DNA of 50,020 nucleotides from an uncultured Lachnospiraceae bacterium (GTDB taxonomy: Bacteria; Bacillota; Clostridia; Lachnospirales; Lachnospiraceae), in contig CANQHZ010000017.1 in assembly GCA_947623805.1 (NCBI GenBank), positions 1 to 50,020 of the forward strand, read 5' to 3'. A program made the position numbers and the translations under genes. Below, piece after piece: positions 26,115-36,567 of the stretch. Within the stretch, counting starts at the first letter, position 1, and every line of letters starts with the position of its first letter. The notes under the pieces are model-generated. The model was given only the letters and a program-made list of their open reading frames with translations. It searched no databases and had not been told where the DNA came from.

Positions 26115-26987
26115 TTATTCGTACACCTCAAAAACAGCTCTAAAGCTATAGCCGTGAGCATGAATGGGAATTACGAAAAGCTTTTCGTTGCTAAGAAACG
26201 GTCCCTCCTGCGAAAATTCAGGTGAATTCATATCTATGGATACATCATCATAGCTTAAATTAGTCGCAAATAAGCCATTTATGCAGTTGATAAACTCCCC
26301 TACATTGTCAAGTGCATCATCTGTCACTGTTGAATATGTATCACCCGTAAAATGATTAGCTATGGCAAGCAGTCCGTCACCCGGCGCGCTCATGTATACT
26401 TTGATGTGAAAATCGCCTATTATAGACTGGCATGCGTACTTGTCCAGCTGTAACGAGCGCGCCGTGTATGCCTTTTCAAGATAAACGTCGGCGTCGATAA
26501 GCCGTCTGAGCGTCTGCACCATAGTAAGCGCAAGCTCTTTTAACTGCTGTGATTTGAGAGGAACAAAAATATTTACGCACTGTGCCAAATCATCATGCAC
26601 CAGCGCACTCATCTGCTCATCGGAAAATTCATTTTCCTCCTGGAAACTATCCAGCATTGGATTTATCTTTTCCAATGTGAGATAACCGTTATTCAGAACA
26701 AGCTGAATAAATTTCATAAAAGAATTGGACTGATACGTCAGTATCTGTTCAAGCTTCTCGTCATCAATACAGCCTGCCTCAATAGCAGCATCTCCAAACC
26801 GTGTTTTGCTTTTGTCAATGCTATCCAGCAGCTCCTGAGCCGTGGACGGTATAAGCACCTTGGTAATGACGGCTATGGTTTCAACTTCGGCATTAAAGTC
26901 CTTGGCTACCGGGAGTAAATCATCTAACTGCTGCGCAGTCAGAATATTCTTATCCACCAAGTAATTACCAAATAAGCGGTTAAGCAT
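26115..26987 (-). CDS. CheX-like phosphatase-family protein with N-terminal MshEN-like repeats
   Basis: The C-terminal half (about 145-290) resembles CheX, which dephosphorylates CheY-P; the active motif E-x2-N is visible in NVGEFINCINGLFA. The N-terminal half contains helix-turn units of the kind seen in GspE/MshEN N-domains: RLFGNYLVDKNILTAQQLDD and RFGDAAIEAGCIDDEKLEQI, with a third degenerate unit after. Some MshEN domains bind cyclic di-GMP. GGAGG precedes ATG 26987. Adjacent cheY supports the phosphatase role. Confidence 0.7.
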   Translation of the reverse strand: MLNRLFGNYLVDKNILTAQQLDDLLPVAKDFNAEVETIAVITKVLIPSTAQELLDSIDKSKTRFGDAAIEAGCIDDEKLEQILTYQSNSFMKFIQLVLNNGYLTLEKINPMLDSFQEENEFSDEQMSALVHDDLAQCVNIFVPLKSQQLKELALTMVQTLRRLIDADVYLEKAYTARSLQLDKYACQSIIGDFHIKVYMSAPGDGLLAIANHFTGDTYSTVTDDALDNVGEFINCINGLFATNLSYDDVSIDMNSPEFSQEGPFLSNEKLFVIPIHAHGYSFRAVFEVYE

Positions 26988-27136
26988 ATACAAACTACCT
27001 CCTAAATTTTTGTTACAGTGCAAATGATACTATGCCAAATGCACACCCTAATAATAATATACACCTTTTTTACAAAAATTACAAAGAATAATTGCATTTT
27101 TTTATAAAAAATATATAATGCATGGATAGCTTGCAA

Positions 27137-30007
27137 TTATTTATCGGAATAATACTCATCAAGCACACGTCTTGCGACTGGAACGGCATACTCTCCGCCT
27201 GACCCTGCCCCTTCCATGATAACTGTAATCTGCACTGGATAATCCGTGCCGTACGTATATCCGGTAAACCAAGCATGAGAGTCTGAGTTGGTATTGTATT
27301 CGGCAGAGCCTGTCTTGCCTGCAGCACCGTATTCAAGCCCCTTTAATCGAGTGCCTGTGCCTTCTTCAACTACCGCTTTCATAAGACTGTCAAGCGCCGC
27401 CGCCTCGTCTGAAGTGATGGGCATGCCAAGTTTTGCCGGCTCAAACTGCTTTATAAGCTCTCCGTTTGCATTTTCCACGCGGTCTATCATGTACGGCTTC
27501 ATCATTGTGCCGCCATTGGCTATCGCTGACGTAATCATAGCTAAGTGGAGCGGCGTTATCTGAGTTTTGCCCTGGCCTATCACTGTCTGTATCATGCTGC
27601 TGTCATTGTCTTCGATATCATCTGCCACTGCGCTCTTGTTTGCAATCATATCCACGGGAAGTTCTGTGTTAAAGTACAGATGTCCGAGTGTCTGTAAAAA
27701 GCTTGCTCTGTCGAGGCTTAAACCGATATTCGCAAAAGACGAATTGCATGATTTGGCAAATGACACTGTGAAATCAATATTGCCATGTGTAGCTCCATGA
27801 TAACATTTTATGGTATTATCGCCGCTTGTGAATTGTCCTGTGCAATTAAAGCTATACGACATATACGTAGACGGATTTTCGCGGATATATTCAAGTGCTG
27901 TCAGTATCTTAAAGGTAGAGCCGGGCGGATACAGACCTTGCGTCACTCTGTTTACCAGCACTGAGCTTTCTGTGTCATTGATTAGGCTGTCCCATATATT
28001 GTCTATCTCGTTTGGATTAAAATCAGGCTTTGACACCATAGCAAGTATTTTTCCCGTGGACGGTTCTGTCACGATAACTGCTCCGTCATACGCTCCGAGA
28101 GCGTTGTATGCCGCTTTTTGCAAGTCAGTATCAAGAGTGGTAATTACGGTATTTCCCATATATTTTTCATCGGAAAGAGCATCTTGCAGCTTGTCATTGA
28201 GTGAGATATTGGACGATACAAGATAAATATTCGCGCTTTGCTCTACGCCCATTCTGCCATTGTCCGCATAGCCTACCGCATGAGCAAAAATATTTTCATA
28301 CGGATAAAATCTCTCGTCCGAGCCGACAAGCGTTGTCGCAAGCACATCACCATCGGCAGACATGATATCACCGCGAATTGTCTGTGCAGCGAGAATATCC
28401 TGACGTTTTGCATTGTATGAATTGTTTATCACCTGTGGGCTGTCATAGTGGACAAAATGTGCCAGATATATGCTTATTGCCACAAACAAAAGGCTGAATA
28501 TGCATGCCACCACATTTATTTGCGGTTCAGGCTCGTAATAAGTCATGTTTGGCTCATAATCATCATCGTATATTTCAAAAGTTTCCGCATAATCCTGCTG
28601 CAAAGCTTCATTATCATTGTATTGGTATTGAGCATCATTGTCGTAAGCGCTATTGTCATATTGCTGCTCATATCCGTCATAGTCATAATACTCGTCATAA
28701 AATTCAGAAACATAGTCTTTATTTATATAAAAGCCCTGTATCACTGCGAACATAATCAAAGTTGCAAGTACGGAACTTCCGCCATAGCTTATCAGCGGCA
28801 GCGTTACGCCGGTAAGCGGGACAAATTTGCTGTTGCCGCCGATAGTCAGGAAAAGCTGTACTATGTATACTATTCCAAGTCCATAAACAGAATACTTGAT
28901 AAATGGTTCAAAACTTGTCTTTGCTATGTGGACTATTTCAAGGAAAAGATTTACACATATGGCAATGAGGCATATACCAAAAATAACGCCGTATTCCTCG
29001 CATATAGCAGAAAAAATAAAGTCTTGCTCTACATACGGTATGGAGCTTGGCATACCGGAGTCAATACCCATGCCAAACCAACCGCCTGTGCCAATTCCAA
29101 AAAGCGATTGCGCAATCTGGTATCCCTTGGCGTTTATATCCGTCCATGGGTTAAGCCATGCCTGAACGCGCACCCTGACATGCGCAAACATAAAATATGC
29201 CGCAACCGATGCCGCACTTCCTCCAATAATCCCCAGAAACATATAGCGAAACTGCCTTGTAGCGACAAAAAGCAATACAATGTAAACCGAGAAATATATG
29301 AGCGCGCTGCCTAAATCTTTTGAAAATACAAGTATAAGTACATGTATGGCCGCCAATGCCGCTGACAATGCAATATGGCCGAAATTTCGGGCTCTTGAAA
29401 GCATTCCCGCTATAAAAAGTACATAGATTATCTTTACAAATTCAGAGGGTTGAAAAGACACTCCCATTATTGAAAAAGTAAGTTTTGAGCCGTTGCTTAT
29501 ACTGCCGCTTACAAGCACTGCGCCCAAAATGGCAATGCCTGTTATGACATAAATTAATTCACATTTTTTGATAAACTCAATATATTTTATAAAATACGGT
29601 ATAATAAGCGCCACGACCATAGAGATTGCAATTATAACAAACTGGCGTATCGAGCGCGTAACGGAAAGGCGAGTTAAAATAACAAAGCTTATAGACAAAA
29701 GCATTGCGGTATGATTTAACACGAGCCTGTTTGAACGCGGATATACGACACGCATCAGTACAATAAAAGCGAAAACCACAATTATCTGGAAAAGCGGCAG
29801 GAACAGAAAGGTCATATCTTTCCTTGACGAGAGCAAGACAAGACTGCCTATCATATGATTGGCAAAGATAATTATATCCTGAATGACAAGCATGGCTGAA
29901 TGACGTCTGCTGTCATCACGCCGCAAAACTATAAAGCTTAGTAGAGTATATAAAAAAATATTAAATACCAATATATACTTGGATAATTCAATTACTGCTT
30001 TTAACAT
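27137..30007 (-). CDS. Fused SEDS peptidoglycan polymerase and class B penicillin-binding protein
   Basis: One 956-residue open frame joins two proteins that normally act as a separate pair in cell-wall synthesis. Residues 1-430 are a SEDS (RodA/FtsW/SpoVE) glycosyltransferase with about ten membrane segments, GVSFQPSEFVK (182-192), KDLGSALIYFS and EQDFIF (327-332, the loop aspartate region). Residues 430-497 are a linker rich in Y, D, E, N and Q. A further membrane segment (499-517) leads to a class B PBP with IRGDIMSADG and transpeptidase motifs STFK (697-700), SCN (753-755) and KTG (898-900). All catalytic motifs are present. Whether it serves elongation, division or sporulation is not clear. 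Confidence 0.92.
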   Translation of the reverse strand: MLKAVIELSKYILVFNIFLYTLLSFIVLRRDDSRRHSAMLVIQDIIIFANHMIGSLVLLSSRKDMTFLFLPLFQIIVVFAFIVLMRVVYPRSNRLVLNHTAMLLSISFVILTRLSVTRSIRQFVIIAISMVVALIIPYFIKYIEFIKKCELIYVITGIAILGAVLVSGSISNGSKLTFSIMGVSFQPSEFVKIIYVLFIAGMLSRARNFGHIALSAALAAIHVLILVFSKDLGSALIYFSVYIVLLFVATRQFRYMFLGIIGGSAASVAAYFMFAHVRVRVQAWLNPWTDINAKGYQIAQSLFGIGTGGWFGMGIDSGMPSSIPYVEQDFIFSAICEEYGVIFGICLIAICVNLFLEIVHIAKTSFEPFIKYSVYGLGIVYIVQLFLTIGGNSKFVPLTGVTLPLISYGGSSVLATLIMFAVIQGFYINKDYVSEFYDEYYDYDGYEQQYDNSAYDNDAQYQYNDNEALQQDYAETFEIYDDDYEPNMTYYEPEPQINVVACIFSLLFVAISIYLAHFVHYDSPQVINNSYNAKRQDILAAQTIRGDIMSADGDVLATTLVGSDERFYPYENIFAHAVGYADNGRMGVEQSANIYLVSSNISLNDKLQDALSDEKYMGNTVITTLDTDLQKAAYNALGAYDGAVIVTEPSTGKILAMVSKPDFNPNEIDNIWDSLINDTESSVLVNRVTQGLYPPGSTFKILTALEYIRENPSTYMSYSFNCTGQFTSGDNTIKCYHGATHGNIDFTVSFAKSCNSSFANIGLSLDRASFLQTLGHLYFNTELPVDMIANKSAVADDIEDNDSSMIQTVIGQGKTQITPLHLAMITSAIANGGTMMKPYMIDRVENANGELIKQFEPAKLGMPITSDEAAALDSLMKAVVEEGTGTRLKGLEYGAAGKTGSAEYNTNSDSHAWFTGYTYGTDYPVQITVIMEGAGSGGEYAVPVARRVLDEYYSDK

Positions 30008-30034
30008 TTATGTCCTCATTTCCTGCAATAATAT

Positions 30035-32266
30035 TTATTCTACGCCGCGCTTAAAATGTCCGTTGGTAAAATCCTTTATCGTTAGCTTGCTTCCATTAAT
30101 ATAGTAATCCAATATTTTTTGGGTTTCATAAGCATTTTCAATAGTAAAATCAAGGCGCAAAGCCCCGAACCCCATATTTTTAATATTGTTTAACTGCCCA
30201 TGCAGTGATAAAGGCACTGTGTTGTACAAAATATTATAACAATGATTGCACTGCTGCGCTATCGGGAAAATATTGCCGTATCTATCTGTGAGCCTGTAAA
30301 TTTCCTGCGTGCCTAAAGATGCGCCGTTCTTTACGCATTTGTCAACAGTATTTCTGATACAGTTGGCAGAGTACATAAGCGGCATATGTCCATATATAAG
30401 GAGTTCTCGCCGCGATTGTCCGCCTAGCGCAGACAATTCTCCGCGGTTGAGCTCTAGCGGCGCTGTAGTACAATCCACATAAGCTTTCAGCACATTATCT
30501 GCCTCTGTATTCCATACATATAAGGTATGGTCCGAAATTATCTGCTTATCATAGCCTATTTCAATAAGCCATTGCAATTCTTCAAAATTTCTCACAAGAG
30601 TGCCGTCAAAGCTGTCTTTTTCAAGGAGTTTTTGATACTGCGACAGATATTTATAGGAACGCTTGCGCAAAATATACGGCAGCGAAAGGTATATTTGCAT
30701 ATCACAAGTCTTTTTTAAAGACGCTGCATATTCATAAAGTCCGGTATCAGCGCATAAAATATCTGCATCCACATAAAGCTTTTTGATATCCGGAAAATCT
30801 GACAATGCTTTTAGTTGCTGTGCTGTTGATACTGATACGGCAAACAAATTTGTGCTGTCAGTATTTTGGCATGTACAAGCTTTTTTTTCGCTGAAACTGT
30901 CGCAAACATCTGCATTATCTGTCGCCGTTTTGCTTTGTCTTTTGTCAAAATCAAGGACGCTGTCAGTTGTGTTATGCTTTGATGTATTTCCTGATATTAT
31001 TGCGGTCGCAAGCTTATCGCAGGCAAGGCGGCGTATTTCATTCATAGTTTTTACAGGAATAAAGGCATGTTCATCAGTGTCAACGGTAATATTCTCCATG
31101 TTAAAATACGTATCGCCAAGTTTGCTAAAACGCTCTGCTATTTCCTGCTTCAAAAGCGGTCTGTTCTTGGCAGGGCTTGCAGCCTCGCTCTCAACAGAAA
31201 CGGAAATATTTTTATATGACAATATAAAGCTTACGGGCTTTCCTACAATGACTACGACATGGCCTTTTACATCAAGCAGCGGCTTTTGGTTTAAATATTT
31301 ACGCCGTATGTTATCTAGGACTTCGTCGGAGCTCCCCTGATATCCTGCCTCACTCATTGTCAGCATTGTCTTTGAATTGTGCTGTTTATAATATCCGCCG
31401 CATATATCTTTACGTATGTAAAGTCCCTTTATAAGCTCCTCGTCCTTTTTGTCAACGTGGTATTCCTTGGACTGTTCAGAGATGTATTTATCTATATATC
31501 TTCTATATATAGAAGTAACTCCCGCCACATACTCGGGGCCTTTCATTCTGCCCTCTATTTTAAAAGAGTATATACCTGCCTCAATCAGTTCAGGTATTAA
31601 CGGCAACGTGTACATGTCCTTTAGGCTGAGCGGATATGATGTCTTGCCGCCCTCATCCGTATACGGAAGTCTGCACGGACCGGCGCAACGTCCCCTGTTT
31701 CCGCTCCTGCCGCCGATTATAGAGCTTAAAAGGCATTGCCCCGAATATGAATAACACATAGAACCGTGTATGAAACATTCTATTTCAAGTCCTGTTTTTT
31801 CCCTTATCGCTCTTATCTCGTCAAGCGAAAGCTCGCGCGCGGGTACGATACGGCATACTCCCATATTTTTTAGAAACATAGCCCCATATGCGCCTGTAAT
31901 TGTCATCTGCGTGCTTGCGTGCAATTTCAAATCGGGGAAATGTCTGTGCAACAGGCTTAATACACCTATATCCTGAACAATAACGCCGTCAAGCCCCGCC
32001 TGATACAAAGGTTCTATATAAGGAATAAGTTCGTCAAGTTCTTTTGATTTTACCAGCGTATTGACTGTGAGATATATCTTTTTATTGAAAAGATGAGCGA
32101 CATTTAATGCCTCTATCAGTTCGGTATCCGTGAAATTATTTGCGTATGCCCTCGCCCCAAATTTCGGGCCGCCAAGATATACGGCATCCGCTCCCGAATT
32201 TATAGCCGCCATCAGACATGAAAAATCGCCGGCGGGCGCAAGCAGTTCAACTCTGCCGTCAATCAT
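30035..32266 (-). CDS. U32 family peptidase
   Basis: A 743-residue member of the U32 family. Some relatives take part in 5-hydroxyuridine formation on tRNA or RNA hydroxylation; collagenase activity has been claimed for others, so the substrate is left open. The N-terminus ELLAPAGDFSCLMAAINSGA, the signature ECFIHGSMCYSYSGQCLLSS, and the cysteine cluster NRGRCAGPCR are all present, followed by the long C-terminal extension (from about 380). It starts 27 bases upstream of nothing but the SEDS-PBP gene and follows the zapA terminator. Confidence 0.88.
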   Translation of the reverse strand: MIDGRVELLAPAGDFSCLMAAINSGADAVYLGGPKFGARAYANNFTDTELIEALNVAHLFNKKIYLTVNTLVKSKELDELIPYIEPLYQAGLDGVIVQDIGVLSLLHRHFPDLKLHASTQMTITGAYGAMFLKNMGVCRIVPARELSLDEIRAIREKTGLEIECFIHGSMCYSYSGQCLLSSIIGGRSGNRGRCAGPCRLPYTDEGGKTSYPLSLKDMYTLPLIPELIEAGIYSFKIEGRMKGPEYVAGVTSIYRRYIDKYISEQSKEYHVDKKDEELIKGLYIRKDICGGYYKQHNSKTMLTMSEAGYQGSSDEVLDNIRRKYLNQKPLLDVKGHVVVIVGKPVSFILSYKNISVSVESEAASPAKNRPLLKQEIAERFSKLGDTYFNMENITVDTDEHAFIPVKTMNEIRRLACDKLATAIISGNTSKHNTTDSVLDFDKRQSKTATDNADVCDSFSEKKACTCQNTDSTNLFAVSVSTAQQLKALSDFPDIKKLYVDADILCADTGLYEYAASLKKTCDMQIYLSLPYILRKRSYKYLSQYQKLLEKDSFDGTLVRNFEELQWLIEIGYDKQIISDHTLYVWNTEADNVLKAYVDCTTAPLELNRGELSALGGQSRRELLIYGHMPLMYSANCIRNTVDKCVKNGASLGTQEIYRLTDRYGNIFPIAQQCNHCYNILYNTVPLSLHGQLNNIKNMGFGALRLDFTIENAYETQKILDYYINGSKLTIKDFTNGHFKRGVE

Positions 32267-32301
32267 AACTTACCCCCATTCAGTATCTAAGAGGTTCATG
32301 C

Positions 32302-32332
32302 AAAAACAGACTGTCAAGCGATTGACAGTCTG
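32302..32332 (-). terminator. Terminator after zapA
   Basis: CAGACTGTCAA and TTGACAGTCTG form a perfect 11-bp stem with a 4-base loop; on the minus strand a TTTTT run follows (complement of 32302-32306). Confidence 0.8.
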
Positions 32333-32338
32333 CGTATA

Positions 32339-32746
32339 TCACTTTTTGTTTTCTTTGAGCTCTGTTTCAAGCCGTATAATCTGTTTGGAATTTTCATTTA
32401 ATTCGTCTTGAAGTTCCTTGACAGATTTACTCGTCTGGTCAAGTTTCATCTGAGATGCAATAAGCTGATGCTTTAAATCATAAATCTCATTTTCTTTAGC
32501 CTTTATATCTTGCTCTAAGAGCTCTATCTGGTTTTTAGCTTTAAAATAGTCATCGGCCATATTTAACTGTATAAGCAGGCTTTGCTTTTCCGCTGACTGA
32601 CGCTTATAATCATCTATTTTGCTGTATTCATTAATCTTGTTATTTATGTACGCGGCCACTTTTTGAAGATATTCAACGCTCTCATTACCGCTGACAGTCA
32701 AAACCTTGCCGTCGATTACAACCTCTGTATCTGTTTTTGCTGACAT
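32339..32746 (-). CDS. zapA: Cell division protein ZapA
   Basis: FtsZ-associated protein that helps bundle filaments. The 135 residues start with the ZapA fold (TEVVIDGKVLTVSGNESVEYLQKVAAYINNKI read as two parts) and continue into a long coiled coil (about 55-135), longer than in E. coli ZapA. ATG 32746 has GGGG upstream; an alternative start at 32758 includes that site. Its place between ruvAB and U32 peptidase is common in Clostridia. Confidence 0.85.
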   Translation of the reverse strand: MSAKTDTEVVIDGKVLTVSGNESVEYLQKVAAYINNKINEYSKIDDYKRQSAEKQSLLIQLNMADDYFKAKNQIELLEQDIKAKENEIYDLKHQLIASQMKLDQTSKSVKELQDELNENSKQIIRLETELKENKK

Positions 32747-32830
32747 AATTTTCCCCATTTCTTTAATACAATTTTGCTAAAGTAATATAAAACTGCAAGT
32801 TTATTATTCATTCTTTTCAATTATACCAAA

Positions 32831-33829
32831 TCAATCTGGAATTTCAAGCCCTAAATGGCGATAAGCAAGTTCGGTCACAATTCTTCCTCTTGGGGTGCGT
32901 ATAATCAGCCCGTTTTTTATAAGATATGGTTCATATACGTCCTCAACTGTACCACTGTCTTCACCGATTGCCGCAGAAAGCGTATCTAAGCCTACAGGAC
33001 CGCCATTAAATTTTTCTATCATAGTTATAAGTAGCATACGGTCTGTCTGGTCCAGGCCAAGCTTGTCTACATCAAGCATATCCAGCGCAGTATTGGCAGC
33101 TTCCAAAGTAATACGTCCGTCGTACCTTACCTGAGCAAAGTCCCTTACGCGTTTGAGCATACGATTGGCAAGCCTCGGTGTGCCGCGGCTCCTGCGCGCA
33201 AGCTCTTTAGCCCCGCTTTCGTCAATCTCAACATTTAATATTCTTGCCGAATGCTGTATAATCATGACTAATTCATCGACAGAGTAAAATTCCAAATGCT
33301 GTATCACTCCGAAACGGTCTCTTAACGGCGCTGTGAGAAGTCCTGCCCTCGTTGTGGCGCCTATCAGTGTAAAGCGCGGAAGGTCAAGCCGCACTGAACG
33401 GGCCGTTGCTCCTTTACCAATCATGATGTCAATGGCAAAATCCTCCATCGCGGGATACAATACCTCCTCGACCTGTCTGTTGAGACGGTGTATTTCATCA
33501 ATGAATAAAATATCTCCCTCAGATAAACCATTTAAAATAGCAGCCATCTCTCCGGGCTTTTCTATGGCGGGACCGCTTGTTACTTTGATATTTACGCCCA
33601 TTTCGTTTGCGATAATCCCTGCAAGCGTAGTCTTACCAAGTCCCGGCGGACCATAAAAAAGAACGTGGTCTAACGAATCATTTCGCTGTTTTGCCGCCTC
33701 TATGTAAATACCAAGTATATCCTTTATTTTTTGCTGTCCTATATATTCTTTCAGTTTTTGTGGACGAAGACTGCCTTCAAGCTTGACATCTTCCTCCAGC
33801 AGCTTTGTTTCAATAACTCTGCCAGCCAT
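32831..33829 (-). CDS. ruvB: Holliday junction branch migration ATPase RuvB
   Basis: Hexameric motor that drives branch migration with RuvA. The 332 residues have Walker [13 protein letters not shown], Walker B LFIDEIHR, sensor GATTRAG and the winged-helix C-terminus with [19 protein letters not shown] 33829 is used; a TTG at 33835 is in frame but a less likely start. The gene follows ruvA by 15 bases. No ruvC is nearby, as usual in Firmicutes. Confidence 0.97.
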   Translation of the reverse strand: MAGRVIETKLLEEDVKLEGSLRPQKLKEYIGQQKIKDILGIYIEAAKQRNDSLDHVLFYGPPGLGKTTLAGIIANEMGVNIKVTSGPAIEKPGEMAAILNGLSEGDILFIDEIHRLNRQVEEVLYPAMEDFAIDIMIGKGATARSVRLDLPRFTLIGATTRAGLLTAPLRDRFGVIQHLEFYSVDELVMIIQHSARILNVEIDESGAKELARRSRGTPRLANRMLKRVRDFAQVRYDGRITLEAANTALDMLDVDKLGLDQTDRMLLITMIEKFNGGPVGLDTLSAAIGEDSGTVEDVYEPYLIKNGLIIRTPRGRIVTELAYRHLGLEIPD

Positions 33830-33844
33830 ACACAACTCACTTTC

Positions 33845-34447
33845 CTATAAAGCCTTTAATGCGAGCTTTAAAATACTTCCCGAATCCATATCATCAGTAA
33901 TTGGCGACGCGTTTATAGCCTTTAGTGCTTCGACCGGCGTATAGCCTAACGCCACCATAGCTTCAATTGCCTCATTTTTGGCATCTGTATCAATAGGATT
34001 ACTGCTGACTATGGCTGTATTGTCATCGTCAGGAACAGATATGCGCAGAGCAACCTTGTCACGCAGCTCTAATATAATGCGCTCTGCTGATTTACTGCCG
34101 ATGCCGGGCGCTTTTGAGATAGCCTTGGCATCGCCTGAAACTATCGCATACCGCAAGTCGTCCGCACTCATGGTTGACAGTATGCTGAGCGCTCCCTTGG
34201 GACCTACGCCGTTTACCAGTATAAGCTTTTTATAAATCTCCAAATCGTCCTTTGATAAAAAACCAAAAAGATTGAAAGCGTCCTCTCTTACGCTTGTATA
34301 TGTATAAATCTTGACCGTAGTGCCTATAGACGGCAGACGCTGTATCACGCTTAGCGGCACTCTGATGTTGTAGCCGATATTGCCGCACTCAAGCACGATA
34401 TTGTCCTCGGAAATGTCTACGAGTTCACCTTTGATATAAGCGTACAT
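33845..34447 (-). CDS. ruvA: Holliday junction protein RuvA
   Basis: Binds the four-way junction and loads RuvB. The 200 residues begin MYAYIKGELVDI, contain the helix-hairpin-helix regions LILVNGVGPKGALSIL and ISKAPGIGSKSAERIILEL, and end in the RuvB-binding three-helix domain (AIEAMVALGYTPVEA). CAGGG lies before ATG 34447; an in-frame start at 34468 would add a non-family stretch. Confidence 0.96.
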   Translation of the reverse strand: MYAYIKGELVDISEDNIVLECGNIGYNIRVPLSVIQRLPSIGTTVKIYTYTSVREDAFNLFGFLSKDDLEIYKKLILVNGVGPKGALSILSTMSADDLRYAIVSGDAKAISKAPGIGSKSAERIILELRDKVALRISVPDDDNTAIVSSNPIDTDAKNEAIEAMVALGYTPVEALKAINASPITDDMDSGSILKLALKAL

Positions 34448-34489
34448 TAAAATCCCTGCTTTCTGCAATTTTACCTGTAATATTTTCTA

Positions 34490-34545
34490 AACTGTCCGAA
34501 TTTTGGATGTTTTTTAATGTCTGGTATAAAATATATAAATTGTGT
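34490..34545 (-). repeat. Degenerate fragment of the intergenic hairpin repeat (copy 4)
   Basis: Read on the minus strand, AAAATTCGGACAGTTTAGAA matches the flank of the 35873 copy (AAATTCGGACTGTTTAGAA), and a TTTATATATTTTAT stretch lies upstream as in the 41423 copy. The opposite arm is not recognisable. Confidence 0.35.
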
Positions 34546-34600
34546 GTCGAAACATCTTGTTTTCTTTATATCGTATTATATCACACATTGGCAAAAAAGA

Positions 34601-34647
34601 AAAGAGAAAAATAAAACATATGTTCACATTGCTTTATTTTTCTCTTT
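34601..34647 (-). terminator. A/T-rich hairpin between ilvC and ruvA
   Basis: AAAGAGAAAAATAAA and TTTATTTTTCTCTTT are perfect 15-base complements around a 17-base loop, 85 bases after the ilvC stop. A second hairpin, CACATCATAT with ATATGATGTG (34674-34707), lies between them. Together they probably end the ilv transcript; the 284-base gap holds no gene. Confidence 0.55.
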
Positions 34648-34731
34648 CTAATTATCTAACTCATTGAACCGCACACATCATATTTCGCAAATAAATGATA
34701 TGATGTGCGTAGAAAGCTGCTCAGACAATGA

Positions 34732-35826
<1,095 letters not shown>

Positions 35827-35872
35827 TTAATATAAAATAATATAAAAAGCACAAATTTTTTTCAATAACATA

Positions 35873-35950
35873 GAATTTGGGTGAAATATACAAAATAAGC
35901 GACGTCTTGCGGAGCACCTAGTCGCGTTTTTGTATATTTCGCACAAATTC
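35873..35950 (+). repeat. Intergenic hairpin repeat, copy 1 (78 bp)
   Basis: A 78-bp near-palindrome from GAATTTG to CAAATTC. Its outer arms are AAATATACAAAA and TTTTTGTATATTT, the inner stem is GCGAC with GTCGC, and the loop contains TCTTGCGGAGCACCTA. The copy at 41423 (opposite strand) has the same length and loop, with paired substitutions in both arms. Located between the ilvN-like gene and ilvC. Confidence 0.8.
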
Positions 35951-35975
35951 GGACTGTTTAGAACACATTTACCAA

Positions 35976-36476
35976 TTAATCAAGAAAAATAACATCTTCT
36001 GTACCGCGTCCCAATCCTACTATGCCAGTCCTTGCAACCTCAAGAATTTCATAATCCTGCAAAAGTCCGATAAATGCCTCAATCTTTGTCTGATTGCCTG
36101 TAATTTCTACAATAAGACTGTCTACATTTACATCAATAATCTTAGCCCTAAATATATCTGCCACTGCTATAACGCCCTGACGCTTTTCAGGCGTAGAGCG
36201 AACCTTTACTAGACATAGCTCTCTGTATACACTCTTTTCGGGCTTTAGCTCGCGGACGTCCCTCACATCGACAAGCTTTGCAACCTGCTTTTCTATCTGG
36301 TCAAGTATATCCTCCTCGCCAGATGTGACTATCGTGATGCGTGTGTATTTCGGATCCGCCGTCACGCCTGCTGTGATGCTTTCAATATTGTATCCACGCC
36401 TTGAGAAAAGCCCTGTAATACGGCTCAAAACGCCTGCATTATTATCAACCAAAAGCTGAAAAACCCTATTCTGCAT
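35976..36476 (-). CDS. ilvN: Acetolactate synthase small subunit, second of two
   Basis: Regulatory subunit that activates and gives valine feedback to the large subunit. The 166 residues hold an N-terminal ACT domain (VFQLLVDNNAGVLSRITGLF, SRRGYNIESI) and a C-terminal ACT-like half ending LEVARTGIVGLGRG. ATG 36476 has AGGTG upstream; the open frame extends to 36596 but that part is poor coding and overlaps the preceding gene's end. It differs clearly from the adjacent paralogue, so the pair is an old duplication or two distinct subfamilies. Confidence 0.93.
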   Translation of the reverse strand: MQNRVFQLLVDNNAGVLSRITGLFSRRGYNIESITAGVTADPKYTRITIVTSGEEDILDQIEKQVAKLVDVRDVRELKPEKSVYRELCLVKVRSTPEKRQGVIAVADIFRAKIIDVNVDSLIVEITGNQTKIEAFIGLLQDYEILEVARTGIVGLGRGTEDVIFLD

Positions 36477-36567
36477 ATTTTCACCTATCCTTATATGGTT
36501 CTCTGTAGCTGTATGCCAAAATCTGCATTTTATATTTTTACCGCATATTATTTTAGCAACTCTTATG

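Noticed and set aside
28448-29314. 288-residue open frame antisense to the SEDS-PBP gene
   Set aside because: It mirrors the codons of the fused gene; no family features and a strongly biased composition (H, Y, C, I, K).
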